A DNA stretch of 64,000 nucleotides from Rhodobacteraceae bacterium SB2. Lineage in GTDB: Bacteria > Pseudomonadota > Alphaproteobacteria > Rhodobacterales > Rhodobacteraceae. The translations under genes and the position numbers were made by a program. The notes under the pieces were generated by a model that was not told the origin of the DNA, made no database searches, and saw only the letters and a list, made by a program, of their open reading frames with translations. The stretch is taken from positions 372,001 to 436,000 of the forward strand of contig LGRT01000013.1 in assembly GCA_001642945.1 (NCBI GenBank), in the 5' to 3' direction. Of this stretch, positions 35,006 through 43,662 are shown piece after piece (positions within the stretch are counted from its first letter, which is position 1; the number at the start of each line of letters is the position of its first letter).

Positions 35006-35837
35006 GCAATGGTCCGGCGTATTGGGTATCTGCCCGTAGCGATGGCACACGGTCGCGGGCTGTGTCAACGTCTTCGAGGTTAAGATCAACAAGGCCAAAT
35101 CCGAGGGCGGATTTTAAATTCAGCAAAACTTCCCCCCATGGGGAAATGACCATAGAATGCCCATATGTGCGGCGCGCTGATCCATGGTCTGTTGGATGCG
35201 TGCCGGATTGCGCGGCGGCCAACAGAAAGCAGCCAGTCTCGATCGCCCGTGCGCGCAGTAATATTTCCCAATGGGCGGGGCCGGTGGTGCAGGAAAACGC
35301 CGCGGGCACGCTGATCAGCTGCGCCCCCTTCTGGGCCAAATCGCGGTAAAGCTGCGGGAAGCGCAGATCATAGCAAATGGTCATGCCCAAGGTGCCAAAA
35401 GGCGTTTGGCTTAAGACAGCACGATTGCCCGGTTTGTAGCCATCGGATTCGGTATATGATTCGCTGCCGGATAAGGTGACATCAAACATATGAATTTTAT
35501 CATAGCGGGCCTGAATTTGACCCTGCGGATCAATCAGAAAAGACCGGTTGGAAAACCGATCATCCGGCCCGGAATTTTTCAACGCTAAAGAGCCAATTAG
35601 CAGCCAGATACGTTCCTGTTCTGCCAGCTTGCGCAGCTGCGCCAAGGTAAGATCTTGAGCCTCTGTTTGTAAAACTTGCCGTTGGTGATCGCGGTTTTGA
35701 GACACGCAATTGGTCACTTCGGGGGTTACGATCAGTTCGGCCCCGGCCCGCGCTGCCTCGCGAATGAAACCACATGTTTTTCCTAGGTTTTTTGTTGGGT
35801 TATCCCCACTGCAGATTTGAACAAGCGCCAGTTTCAT
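34998..35837 (-). CDS. Carbon-nitrogen hydrolase (nitrilase superfamily, Nit-type amidase)
   Basis: 279 residues. The catalytic triad is visible: glutamate in LIVTPEVTN (about residue 41), lysine in RYDKIHMFDV (about 110) and cysteine in GMTICYDLRFPQ (about 152). The pattern FDVTLSGSESYTESD matches the NIT1/NIT2 (deaminated glutathione or omega-amidase) group. The start overlaps the glutaredoxin gene by four bases (ATGA). Role in repair or clearing of deaminated glutathione is plausible beside grxC but inferred. Confidence 0.9.
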   Translation of the reverse strand: MKLALVQICSGDNPTKNLGKTCGFIREAARAGAELIVTPEVTNCVSQNRDHQRQVLQTEAQDLTLAQLRKLAEQERIWLLIGSLALKNSGPDDRFSNRSFLIDPQGQIQARYDKIHMFDVTLSGSESYTESDGYKPGNRAVLSQTPFGTLGMTICYDLRFPQLYRDLAQKGAQLISVPAAFSCTTGPAHWEILLRARAIETGCFLLAAAQSGTHPTDHGSARRTYGHSMVISPWGEVLLNLKSALGFGLVDLNLEDVDTARDRVPSLRADTQYAGPLHE

Positions 35838-36094
35838 GCCGCGTTAAGCAAGGCGTCCAGTTTTTTGGCCTGTTCAAGTTGGTAAAGCTCATCGCAGCCG
35901 CCAATATGTAGTTCGCCGATAAAAATCTGAGGCACCGTGCGGCCCCCTTCGGCGCGTTTTTGCATTTCTTTGCGCCGATCGGGGTTTTTGCTCAGGTCGA
36001 TTTCGTGAAACGGCGCCTTTTTTTGCTTCAAAAGGCGTTTGGCGGCCAAGCAATAGCCACAAAATGGCGTGGTATAAATTTCAATGGTTTGCAT
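35834..36094 (-). CDS. grxC: Glutaredoxin 3
   Basis: 86 residues, one thioredoxin-fold domain. The redox-active dithiol is CGYC in TTPFCGYCLAAKRLL (residues about 12-15); the glutathione-binding TVPQIFIGELHIGGCDEL follows. It is a dithiol glutaredoxin. It is placed between comF and the nitrilase gene, a common alphaproteobacterial order. Confidence 0.94.
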   Translation of the reverse strand: MQTIEIYTTPFCGYCLAAKRLLKQKKAPFHEIDLSKNPDRRKEMQKRAEGGRTVPQIFIGELHIGGCDELYQLEQAKKLDALLNAA

Positions 36095-36117
36095 ATGAGC
36101 GACCCCTTACGGGGCTG

Positions 36118-36711
36118 CTAGTAATCGTTTTTGGACGTGCGCGCCAGTATCGCTACGCTAATTTTTTGAGGTTGGCCGGCGCGGCAAGCCTGCGCCGCGG
36201 CGTTTAACGTAGCCCCTGATGTCATCACGTCATCAATGATTAAAACCGGTTTGTTATAAAGCGCCTGCGCCCGAGCCGGGTTCAATGCGATGGTGTTTTG
36301 CATCCGCGCGCGGCGTTCTGCACTGGACGCGGTGTCCAACGGGGCTGTTGCGCGGTGGCGCTTTAACAAAAACGGCTCATATGAAATATTGGCCAGTCGC
36401 GCTACGTGCTGCCCCAAGAAAGCCGCCTGATTGTATTTTCTGTTTAGATAGCGCCGCCAATGCAAAGGTACGGCTGTGACGATTGTATCGGGGGTCAAAA
36501 GATCTTGGCAGGCCGCGAAAAGCCAAGACGCGGCGGGTTTAAAGCAATCGGTTCTATCACCATGCTTCATCGCAAGGATTAACCCCTTTGCGCTGCGTTG
36601 ATACAATAGCGCCGCGCGTCCGGCCTCCCAAGCTGGCGGGGCGCGAAAGCAAGAATCGCAGGGGGTGGGCCCCTCAAGCTTATCAGCGGCTATGGGCATT
36701 CCGCAAAACAT
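36118..36711 (-). CDS. comF: ComF-family phosphoribosyltransferase domain, N-terminus cut off by a stop
   Basis: 197 residues from ATG at 36711. The PRPP-binding loop VLIIDDVMTSGATL is intact near residue 156, and AVPLHWRRYLNRKYNQAAFL is the ComF middle motif. Remaining zinc-ribbon cysteines are present (MFCGMP, CDSCFR). The family normally has about 40 more residues with further CxxC pairs; those are encoded in the same frame upstream but separated by an in-frame TGA. A product from 36711 would keep the catalytic domain and lose the first zinc-binding cysteines. ComF proteins are linked to DNA uptake and replication-fork restart. Confidence 0.8.
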   Translation of the reverse strand: MFCGMPIAADKLEGPTPCDSCFRAPPAWEAGRAALLYQRSAKGLILAMKHGDRTDCFKPAASWLFAACQDLLTPDTIVTAVPLHWRRYLNRKYNQAAFLGQHVARLANISYEPFLLKRHRATAPLDTASSAERRARMQNTIALNPARAQALYNKPVLIIDDVMTSGATLNAAAQACRAGQPQKISVAILARTSKNDY

Positions 36712-36828
36712 GCAGGCGGGCTGGCTGATAAAGGGTATATCGCGCCAACAGGGCGGGCATAATCAGAAATCTCGGTCCACGGGTGCAGCGCAAAGCAGGC
36801 AGCAGGGCGGATAAAGACTGCGTAACAT
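36712..36828 (-). pseudogene. comF: 5' part of comF, separated by an in-frame TGA codon
   Basis: ATG at 36828 opens the same frame as the comF body and reads MLRSLYPPCCLLCAAP, then VDRDF, then TGA (36765-36763), then LCPPCWRDIPFISQPAC into the body at 36711. All features expected for a ComF N-terminus are there: YPxxCxxC, CxxCW, PxCxxCG. A single base (GGA to TGA) at codon 22 explains the break, since glycine is usual in this place. It starts 26 bases from the divergent methyltransferase gene. Confidence 0.75.
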
Positions 36829-36866
36829 GGTTTCAAAAAGCGTTGGTTTCATTTATGGGGCCTTAT

Positions 36867-37688
36867 ATGAGCGTACCCGCCCCTTTGATTGATCGATCTG
36901 CGCTTTTGCGCCAGCGCGCCAGACAGCAGCGCAGCCGCCCTGATTTTTTGCAGGTTGCAGCTCTTGAAGATCTGCAAGATCGCCTGCTAATGGTTACAAA
37001 AGCCTTTACGGATATGGTGATTATTACCGCAGATCCTGAAATATGGGCAGCGGCTTACCCGCAGGCACGGGTGATTTCAGATGACGATGTTTTGGATCTT
37101 ACGCCAAATAGCTGTGATTTGATCGTGCATGCCTTGGCGCTGCATTGGGCGAATGATCCGTTGGGGCAATTGATTCAATGCCGCCGCGCTTTGCGCGGTG
37201 ATGGGCTTCTCTTGGCGGCCTTATTGGGCGGGCGCAGTTTGTTTCAGTTGCGCAGCGCTTTGGCTGAGGCAGAAATTGCCGTGATGGGCGGGGTGTCTCC
37301 ACGCGTTTTGCCAATGGCCGAAATTCGTGAATTGGGAAGCTTGCTGCAGCGTGCGGGCTTGGCGCTGCCCGTGGCGGACAGTTTTGAAATCACCGCCCAA
37401 TATCAAGATTTGCGGCATATCATGCACGATCTTCGGGCAATGGGCGAAGCCAACGCGCAACAGGCGCGTTTGAAAAAATTTGCCCCACGCAGGCTTTTTG
37501 AAACCGCACAAGATATCTATGCCGAACATTTTGCGCATCCTGACGGTCTTCTACCGGTGCTTTTTGAAATGATTTGGTTAACCGGCTGGGCACCGGATGC
37601 ATCGCAGCAACAGCCCTTGCGCCCCGGATCGGCGCAAACGCGGCTGTCCGATGCGTTGCAGGTGCCCGAAAGGCCTCTGCAAGATTGA
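36867..37688 (+). CDS. SAM-dependent methyltransferase, BioC/NDUFAF5-like
   Basis: 273 residues. An N-terminal LIDRSALLRQRARQQ precedes the methyltransferase core with SCDLIVHALALHWANDPLGQ and RRALRGDGLLLAALLGGRSL, typical of the bacterial relatives of mitochondrial complex I assembly factor NDUFAF5. Motif I is degenerate. ATG at 36867 has GGGG upstream; ATG at 36855 is possible. The longer frame from 36783 would overlap the 5' end of comF. Divergent from comF. Confidence 0.85.
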   Translation: MSVPAPLIDRSALLRQRARQQRSRPDFLQVAALEDLQDRLLMVTKAFTDMVIITADPEIWAAAYPQARVISDDDVLDLTPNSCDLIVHALALHWANDPLGQLIQCRRALRGDGLLLAALLGGRSLFQLRSALAEAEIAVMGGVSPRVLPMAEIRELGSLLQRAGLALPVADSFEITAQYQDLRHIMHDLRAMGEANAQQARLKKFAPRRLFETAQDIYAEHFAHPDGLLPVLFEMIWLTGWAPDASQQQPLRPGSAQTRLSDALQVPERPLQD

Positions 37689-37744
37689 CCCAGAGTTATA
37701 AAGAGTTAAATGACACTCAATGTTTAGAAAATTGGAAATAGACG

Positions 37745-38809
37745 ATGTTTGACGCCACGGTTCCAGCCGCCTGCCCTGTGCATGCCGCGCCAGATCACCC
37801 GAAAGTACCACAGCAAAAGGTGGGCATTTTATTGGCCAATCTGGGCACTCCGGATAATTATGATTATTGGTCAATGCGCCGCTATCTGGGCGAGTTTCTA
37901 TCGGACCGGCGGGTGATCGATTATTCGCCCTGGTTGTGGCAGCCGCTGTTGCAATTGGTCATTCTAACCTCGCGTCCATTTCGTTCGGGCGCGGCTTATA
38001 AGTCGATTTGGAATGAGGCTGACGATGAAAGCCCGCTGATGACCATCACCCGAAATCAAACCGATAAAATCAAAACAGAGCTGCATAAACGCTATGGCGA
38101 ATCGGTGATGGTTGATTTCTGCATGCGATATGGCAACCCTTCCACTCAATCAAAAGTGCGTGAAATGACGGCAGCAGGCTGCAGCAAAATCCTGTTTTTC
38201 CCGCTCTACCCGCATTATGCGGGGGCCACTTCCGCGACCGCAAATGATCAGTTTTTTCGCGCTTTGATGCAAGAGAAATGGCAGCCATCGGCGCGCACTG
38301 TGGCGCCTTATTTTGATCATCCAGAATATATTGATGCGCTGGCAAAATCGGTTGAGCGGGCCTATGCAGCGGCGGAAAAAAAGCCTGATGTTCTCGTGTG
38401 CTCTTATCACGGCGTGCCACGGCGGTATTTGCTTGAAGGCGATCCCTATCATTGCCAATGTCAAAAAACCACGCGGCTTCTCAAAGAGCGGTTGGGCTGG
38501 CAAGATACGGAAATAAGAACAACCTTCCAGTCAAAATTTGGCCCCGAAGAATGGCTGAAGCCGTACACCGTAGAAGAGGTGGCCCGGCTTGCCGAGGAAG
38601 AGGGTAAAAAGAACATCGCGGTGATCGCGCCCGCGTTTTCTGCCGATTGCATCGAAACTCTCGAAGAGATCAATGAAGAAATTAAAGAAAGCTTTGAAGA
38701 AGCGGGCGGCGAAGATTTTCTTTATATTCCGTGCCTCAATGATGACCCAGAGCATGTGAGCGCGTTATGCACGGTGATTGACGAAAACCTCCATGGCTGG
38801 GCGGGATGA
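37745..38809 (+). CDS. hemH: Ferrochelatase
   Basis: 354 residues. GILLANLGTPDN near residue 28 and the active-site histidine in VCSYHGVPRRYLLEGDPYHC are diagnostic; the second-site acidic stretch near ETLEEINEEIKESFEEAGG is also present. It inserts ferrous iron in protoporphyrin IX, the last step of heme synthesis. It stands alone 56 bases after the methyltransferase gene. Confidence 0.96.
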   Translation: MFDATVPAACPVHAAPDHPKVPQQKVGILLANLGTPDNYDYWSMRRYLGEFLSDRRVIDYSPWLWQPLLQLVILTSRPFRSGAAYKSIWNEADDESPLMTITRNQTDKIKTELHKRYGESVMVDFCMRYGNPSTQSKVREMTAAGCSKILFFPLYPHYAGATSATANDQFFRALMQEKWQPSARTVAPYFDHPEYIDALAKSVERAYAAAEKKPDVLVCSYHGVPRRYLLEGDPYHCQCQKTTRLLKERLGWQDTEIRTTFQSKFGPEEWLKPYTVEEVARLAEEEGKKNIAVIAPAFSADCIETLEEINEEIKESFEEAGGEDFLYIPCLNDDPEHVSALCTVIDENLHGWAG

Positions 38810-38838
38810 CGCCAAGGCTGGCGCGCAATGAAAAAGCG

Positions 38839-39882
38839 CTAAAGCTTGATCAGCTGTTTTCCGAAATTCTGCCCATTTAACAGGCCGGTCAAAGCTTTGG
38901 GGGCGTTTTCAAGCCCTTCTGTGATATCTTCGTAAAACCGGATCTCTTCCGCCGCCACCCGCGGCGTAATATCCGCCAGGAATGCATCAAAAAGCGCCCA
39001 GTGATCTGAGATTATAAAGCCGTTGATTGAAAGCCGTTTGACCAGAATGCTGCGCCAAAACTTGGGCAGATTATCCTGAGCCCCGCCGGCTGCATGCCCC
39101 CCCAAAGCCCCCTCATCATACCAACTGATCAAGCCGCAGATCGGAATGCGGCCGCCCGTATTCATCAGAGGCATAACGGCCTCTAGAACTTTGCCAGCCA
39201 CATTTTCAAAATAAATATCGACCCCGTCGGGGCAGGCGCTTTTCAGCGCTGCGCGCAGATCTTTTGAGGTTGCAAAAGCGGTATGGTCCAAACATTGCTC
39301 GAACCCAAAACGCTCAATGGCTAAGGCGCATTTTTTTGCCCCTCCGGCGATACCAATGGCGCGCAGGCCTGCGGCGTTTGCCAATTGCCCTACCATAGAT
39401 CCAACCGGGCCGGTGGCCGCGGCCACCACAAGCGTTTCCCCGCGTTTGGGGCGGCCCAGTTTTTCAAACCCGTACCAGCCGGTAAATCCGGGCATACCCA
39501 GAACCCCCAGCGCCGTGCTGATCGGCGCTATGCTTGTATCCAGCTTGCGCAAATGGGCCGCCGGACAACAGCCATGGCTGGCCCATCCAAAGGGGCCCAT
39601 CACGTAATCCCCAATTTCAAAACCGGCGCTGCGCGACGCGATAACCCGTCCAACCGCGCCGCCCTCCATCGTGCTGCCCAAAGCAACTGGCTTTGCATAG
39701 GATCTCACATCATCCATGCGCCCGCGCATGTAGGGATCAACCGAAAGATAGGCAAGCTCAACCAGAACGTCGTCTTGCGCTGGCACGGGCATGGGTTTGG
39801 TTTCAAGCCGAAAATGGTTTTCACGGGCGGGGCCTTCGGGGCGTTGGGATAGAACAATATGCTGCATTGTCGGCTTATCCAT
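38839..39882 (-). CDS. NADP-dependent oxidoreductase, zinc-free MDR (leukotriene/CurA-like)
   Basis: 347 residues. N-terminal GroES-like domain with SVDPYMRGRMDDVRSYAKPV, then Rossmann domain VVAAATGPVGSMVGQLANAA (about 155) and YFENVAGKVLEAVMPLMN. The pattern is that of NADPH-dependent curcumin/alkenal double-bond reductases. No structural zinc cysteines are seen. ATG at 39882 overlaps the thioesterase stop by eight bases; the frame upstream to 39978 lies inside that gene. Confidence 0.9.
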   Translation of the reverse strand: MDKPTMQHIVLSQRPEGPARENHFRLETKPMPVPAQDDVLVELAYLSVDPYMRGRMDDVRSYAKPVALGSTMEGGAVGRVIASRSAGFEIGDYVMGPFGWASHGCCPAAHLRKLDTSIAPISTALGVLGMPGFTGWYGFEKLGRPKRGETLVVAAATGPVGSMVGQLANAAGLRAIGIAGGAKKCALAIERFGFEQCLDHTAFATSKDLRAALKSACPDGVDIYFENVAGKVLEAVMPLMNTGGRIPICGLISWYDEGALGGHAAGGAQDNLPKFWRSILVKRLSINGFIISDHWALFDAFLADITPRVAAEEIRFYEDITEGLENAPKALTGLLNGQNFGKQLIKL

Positions 39883-40303
39883 GGTTTGGGCCTTTCGTAA
39901 ATTTTTTGCGATAGCGAAACACGCCCGTTGCGCTGGCCAAAACGGTTTGATTTTCATCGGTGACTCTGGCATCGGCAAAAAACGTGCTTTGTCCGCCGCC
40001 GGTGCGCCAGGCTTGCGTGATCAGCAAATCCCCTTCTGGCAAGCCAAGGAAATTGACCGATAAGTTTAGCGTCATGGCATAGCGGGGGCGTTCTGGATCA
40101 TCCGAAAAGCAGCCCGAAAACCCCATTGCCGTATCCATCAATGTTGCGTGTATGCCACCATGTGGAATGCCTTGCCGGTTCATTAAAAAGCCTTGAAGCG
40201 GCAATTCAAGCCGGCAGTAATCAATCCGCCAATCGGTTACGCTAAATCCTAAATGGCGCTGCAAAGGATAGGGGGCTTCTTGAGGGGGGCTTTGAGAGGT
40301 CAT
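39875..40303 (-). CDS. PaaI-family hotdog-fold thioesterase
   Basis: 142 residues. The hotdog signature is GIPHGGIHATLMDTAMGFSG (about 46-65), with the catalytic aspartate/asparagine position following. It would hydrolyse acyl- or aryl-CoA esters. It is in a minus-strand run with MDR reductase, phosphotransferase, phosphatase, MaoC and SDR genes, a set suggesting acyl-CoA degradation. Confidence 0.88.
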   Translation of the reverse strand: MTSQSPPQEAPYPLQRHLGFSVTDWRIDYCRLELPLQGFLMNRQGIPHGGIHATLMDTAMGFSGCFSDDPERPRYAMTLNLSVNFLGLPEGDLLITQAWRTGGGQSTFFADARVTDENQTVLASATGVFRYRKKFTKGPNHG

Positions 40304-40339
40304 CTGAATGAAAGGCCTTTATTATTGGCGGTTTAGAAT

Positions 40340-41368
40340 TTATAGGCCTTGCGCGGCTTGGAGGCCGGCGCTGGCCAATGCCGGAACATGTTCGGCCAAT
40401 TGCATCGCTTTTTCAGGATTAGAGGCATTGCCCTCCAGCGCCCGCTTTTTCACACCCTGCAAGATAGCGGCCATTCGAAAATAACAAAAGGCCAGATAGA
40501 ACTCAAACCGTTCGATTTGCGCCAAACCGCGCTGGGCACAGTAAAGATCGATAAATTCTTGATCCTCCATTAACCCTTCGGCGCTGCGTGCAAGCCCTGC
40601 CAAGCCACGCCCCTGCGCCCCCACGGGCATCGACCATTGCATAAGCACGCCTGCCAAATCGGCATAGGGATGGCCCAGCGTTGACAACTCCCAATCCAAG
40701 ACGGCCAAGCAGTTGGGCGCGTCTTTTGCAAACAGCATATTATCAAGCCGGTAATCGCCATGCACCAAACTGCGCTGCCCGTCTTCTGCGGGCATATTCT
40801 GATCAAGCCATGCGGCCAATGCGTCCATATCTGGCAGCGTTTCGGTTTCACTCGCGCGATATTGTTTGGTCCAACGGTCGGTTTGGCGGCGGTAATAATT
40901 TCCCTCAGGGCCAAAATCGGTCAGCCCCGTTGCGCTTAAATCAACGTTATGAATGGCGCCCAAGACGCGGTTCATTTCCAAAATAATCGCCCGCCGTTTT
41001 TCGCGCGCGAGATCGGGCAGATGCGGCTCGTTATAGGTCACCCCATCTATCATATCCATCACGTAAAATGGCGATCCGATGATGCTGGGATCTTCACAAA
41101 GCTTGTACATTCTGGCCACTGGAACTGCGCTGCCGCTGAGTGCGTTTTGCACGCGAAATTCGCGCTCAACCGCATGCGCAGATTTAAGCAAGATACCGGG
41201 CGGTTTGCGCCGCAAAACATAGCGCCCTGACTGCGCGGTTAACGCATAGGTTGGATTGGATTGGCCAAGAGTGAATTTTATGGCAGATACCGGGCCTTGA
41301 AACCCCTTTATGTGGTCGGCCATCCACAGCGCCACTGCATCCGTATCAAGGGGGGTGTGATCCGTCAT
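40340..41368 (-). CDS. Phosphotransferase family protein (aminoglycoside kinase-like, ACAD10 type)
   Basis: 342 residues of the APH/choline kinase fold. Catalytic loop LVHGDYRLDNMLF (about 215) and metal-binding VLDWELSTLGHPYADL are intact. The N-terminal GQSNPTYAL and YVLRRKPPG segments form the nucleotide site. Homologues next to acyl-CoA dehydrogenases phosphorylate hydroxy-acyl chains (ACAD10/11 type). ATG at 41368 fits a 10-base gap from the upstream gene; the frame open to 41431 is not needed. Confidence 0.88.
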   Translation of the reverse strand: MTDHTPLDTDAVALWMADHIKGFQGPVSAIKFTLGQSNPTYALTAQSGRYVLRRKPPGILLKSAHAVEREFRVQNALSGSAVPVARMYKLCEDPSIIGSPFYVMDMIDGVTYNEPHLPDLAREKRRAIILEMNRVLGAIHNVDLSATGLTDFGPEGNYYRRQTDRWTKQYRASETETLPDMDALAAWLDQNMPAEDGQRSLVHGDYRLDNMLFAKDAPNCLAVLDWELSTLGHPYADLAGVLMQWSMPVGAQGRGLAGLARSAEGLMEDQEFIDLYCAQRGLAQIERFEFYLAFCYFRMAAILQGVKKRALEGNASNPEKAMQLAEHVPALASAGLQAAQGL

Positions 41369-41378
41369 CTGAAAAGCC

Positions 41379-42044
41379 TCAACTGTAAGATAAAAGCGGC
41401 GCGGTGGCTGCGGTGATATGCGGGGTTTCATTAAACCCGTGAAGATAGGTAGAGCGCGCCGAGAAAATAAACCGATTGACCGCGCAATTCTTCAATTGAA
41501 GTTGCAATTTTATCTGCTGTTTGGCGGGCGTTTGCAACAGCGCGGCGATCATTTGAGCAATCACGCCCCCCGAGCTGACTGCCAGCACGGTTTTGGGCCC
41601 TTCGATCATCATCGCTTGGCGCGCCGCTTCGACCCGAGCGCAAAATACGCCCCAGCTTTCTGGTGGATCTTCGATTTGGTTTTGCTGCCAAGCCAAAACC
41701 GTGTCGCGCAGAGTTTTGAAATGCACTTTGCGGTCTTTATGCATCAGCGCTGGCGCTCCGCCTTTGCGAAACCGGGCGTTTAGAAGCCCGGTGAAATCAA
41801 ATTCATTCAAACCAGTATGAAGAATAAAGGGGCTTTTTTCATGCCCTAGCCCGGCTTGAATACCCTCTAAAGTTTCGCGGTGGCGCTGCATATCACCCGC
41901 GTAGAAAAGATCTGGGCTTACGCCTTGATCGGCCAAGGCCTTGCCCAAGCTTTGGCTTTGTTGATGGCCAAGGTCGGATAATTGATCATAGTTCTCTGCG
42001 CCAAAACTGGCTTGCGCATGGCGAATTAGGTAAAGCTCGGCCAT
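41379..42044 (-). CDS. Histidine phosphatase family protein
   Basis: 221 residues. The phosphoglycerate-mutase-like RHG motif is LIRHAQASFG (residues 5-14, RHA rather than RHG), with a second catalytic region LAVSSGGVIAQMIAALL containing SSGG where SHGG is usual. Both catalytic motifs are thus altered: the first His is kept, the second is replaced by serine. It may be a weak or non-catalytic member. It is between the MaoC and phosphotransferase genes. Confidence 0.85.
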   Translation of the reverse strand: MAELYLIRHAQASFGAENYDQLSDLGHQQSQSLGKALADQGVSPDLFYAGDMQRHRETLEGIQAGLGHEKSPFILHTGLNEFDFTGLLNARFRKGGAPALMHKDRKVHFKTLRDTVLAWQQNQIEDPPESWGVFCARVEAARQAMMIEGPKTVLAVSSGGVIAQMIAALLQTPAKQQIKLQLQLKNCAVNRFIFSARSTYLHGFNETPHITAATAPLLSYS

Positions 42045-42115
42045 TTAACCCCTTTTAGCTTTTCATCAGCGGGCCCTGCGATGCCTGCGGATGGCAGGTT
42101 GTTTTGGGCGCTGCG

Positions 42116-42571
42116 TTAAAAATATTGTTGCCCAATCCATTCAGCCACCAAGGCCGGGCGCTCTTGGCCTTTGATTTCAACGCTGACATCCCAGATATTT
42201 GTGAGTTGATCGTCTTTTATTTGGCGCACAGTGGTCAGAGTGAAATGTCCACGCACATAAGCCCCGGCTTTCACAGGTGACAGAAACCGCAGCTTATTAA
42301 ACCCGTAATTCACGCCGAGTTCGGCGCCGTCTATGGCGGGCACGGCATCATAATACATTGCTGAAAGCATCGATAGGGTCAAAAACCCATGTGCGATGGT
42401 TCCCGCAAATTGCGTTTGCGCGGCGGCCTCTGGATCGACATGGATGAATTGATGATCATCGGTGGTGGCCGCGAAAGCATCGATGCGCGATTGATCAACC
42501 TGAAACCAGCGGGAGGGGGCAAATGTTTGCCCTAGACAGGCTTTAAACGCTTTCCGTGAGAGGCTGCGCAT
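42116..42571 (-). CDS. MaoC-like (R)-specific enoyl-CoA hydratase
   Basis: 151 residues, single hotdog domain. The hydratase motif with catalytic Asp and His is DDHQFIHVDPEAA, followed by AGTIAHGFLTLSMLSAM. It adds water across trans-2-enoyl-CoA. It starts three bases after the SDR gene's stop, so the two are coupled and may act in series. Confidence 0.92.
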   Translation of the reverse strand: MRSLSRKAFKACLGQTFAPSRWFQVDQSRIDAFAATTDDHQFIHVDPEAAAQTQFAGTIAHGFLTLSMLSAMYYDAVPAIDGAELGVNYGFNKLRFLSPVKAGAYVRGHFTLTTVRQIKDDQLTNIWDVSVEIKGQERPALVAEWIGQQYF

Positions 42572-42574
42572 CGG

Positions 42575-43390
42575 CTAATCCTCTCCAAATATTGAGGGGC
42601 CTGTGGCAACGTTTATTCCGCCTGATAGCGGCAATATGGCCCCCGTTATATACGCGCCTCCGGCGCCGCATAAAAATTGAATGGCGCCTGCTATATCTTC
42701 GGGGCGCCCCAGCCGGCCCGCTGGAACCCGCGCCGCCACCCGGGCGCTGCCCTTGTCTTCACCAATGGCAAATTTGGTCATACCCGATTGAAAGGGCCCT
42801 GGTGCTAAAGCATTGACGGTGATCTGGCGCGCACCAAGCTCTTTGGCCAAAATCTTGGTCATGTGATGTACGCCGGCTTTCGAAACAGAATAGGAATAGG
42901 CTTGATCACCCATCGGGATTTCGCCCATCACGCTGCCCAGATTGATCACGCGCGATGGATCCTCTGGCTGCGCCGAGGCTGCCAAAATCTCGATCAGGCC
43001 TTGCGTGAGGTGAAACATACCCGTGACGTTCAAATCAAGCACTTTGCCCCAAGCGTCATGCGGGAAGACGCCCAGCGGTGCGCCCCAGCTGCGCCCAGCA
43101 TTGTTCAGCAATATATTTAACCGTGCGGTTCTTTTTTGTACTTCGTTTATCAAGGCTTCAATGCCCGTTTGAGTGGCGATATCCGCGGCGAAGCCTTCCA
43201 CAGATCCGGAGAAATTCAGCGCATTTATGTCGGCAGCGGTTTTGCGGCAATCTTCGCCCTTACGGCTGGCAATAAACACGCTGGCGCCCGCCGCGGCCAA
43301 TCCCGTTGCCGCCATTTTTCCGATCCCTGTTGCACCGCCCGTTACAAGAGCGGTTTTGCCAGTCAAATCAAAAAGGTTCGATGGAAGCAT
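42575..43390 (-). CDS. Short-chain dehydrogenase/reductase
   Basis: 271 residues, classical SDR. Cofactor motif ALVTGGATGIGKMAA (about 14-28), NNAGRSWGAP, catalytic serine in INLGSVMGEIP and YxxxK in YSYSVSKAGVHHM are all present. C-terminal FLCGAGGAYITGAILPLSGG is standard. Likely an oxidoreductase of 3-hydroxyacyl or other alcohols. First gene of the minus-strand run down to the MDR gene. Confidence 0.92.
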   Translation of the reverse strand: MLPSNLFDLTGKTALVTGGATGIGKMAATGLAAAGASVFIASRKGEDCRKTAADINALNFSGSVEGFAADIATQTGIEALINEVQKRTARLNILLNNAGRSWGAPLGVFPHDAWGKVLDLNVTGMFHLTQGLIEILAASAQPEDPSRVINLGSVMGEIPMGDQAYSYSVSKAGVHHMTKILAKELGARQITVNALAPGPFQSGMTKFAIGEDKGSARVAARVPAGRLGRPEDIAGAIQFLCGAGGAYITGAILPLSGGINVATGPSIFGED

Positions 43391-43662
43391 AACCTATAAC
43401 CTTCCCCCTATTTAAGCTTATGCACATCAAGCCTTCAGCCCGAATGCGATAAGCCGATGATGGCCCATAAGCTTGTTATTGTTCAAGGCTTTGGTCGAAA
43501 ACAATTTTTGAAGGCTTTCGGCGCGGGCTATGCATTGTGGTTAAATTTGCGCGGCCGCAGGCGCGGGTTGCGTGGCGCAAAACAGAAGTCGCAAACAGTT
43601 GCGGGGCTTAGCGATTGCCTTTATGGGTGCCTTGACAGCGCGGTTTTTACAGGAGCAGGGGC
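43391..43662. other. Intergenic region between divergent SDR and RNase D genes
   Basis: About 270 bp. It must hold two divergent promoters. I see no structured RNA or convincing coding frame. Confidence 0.4.
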
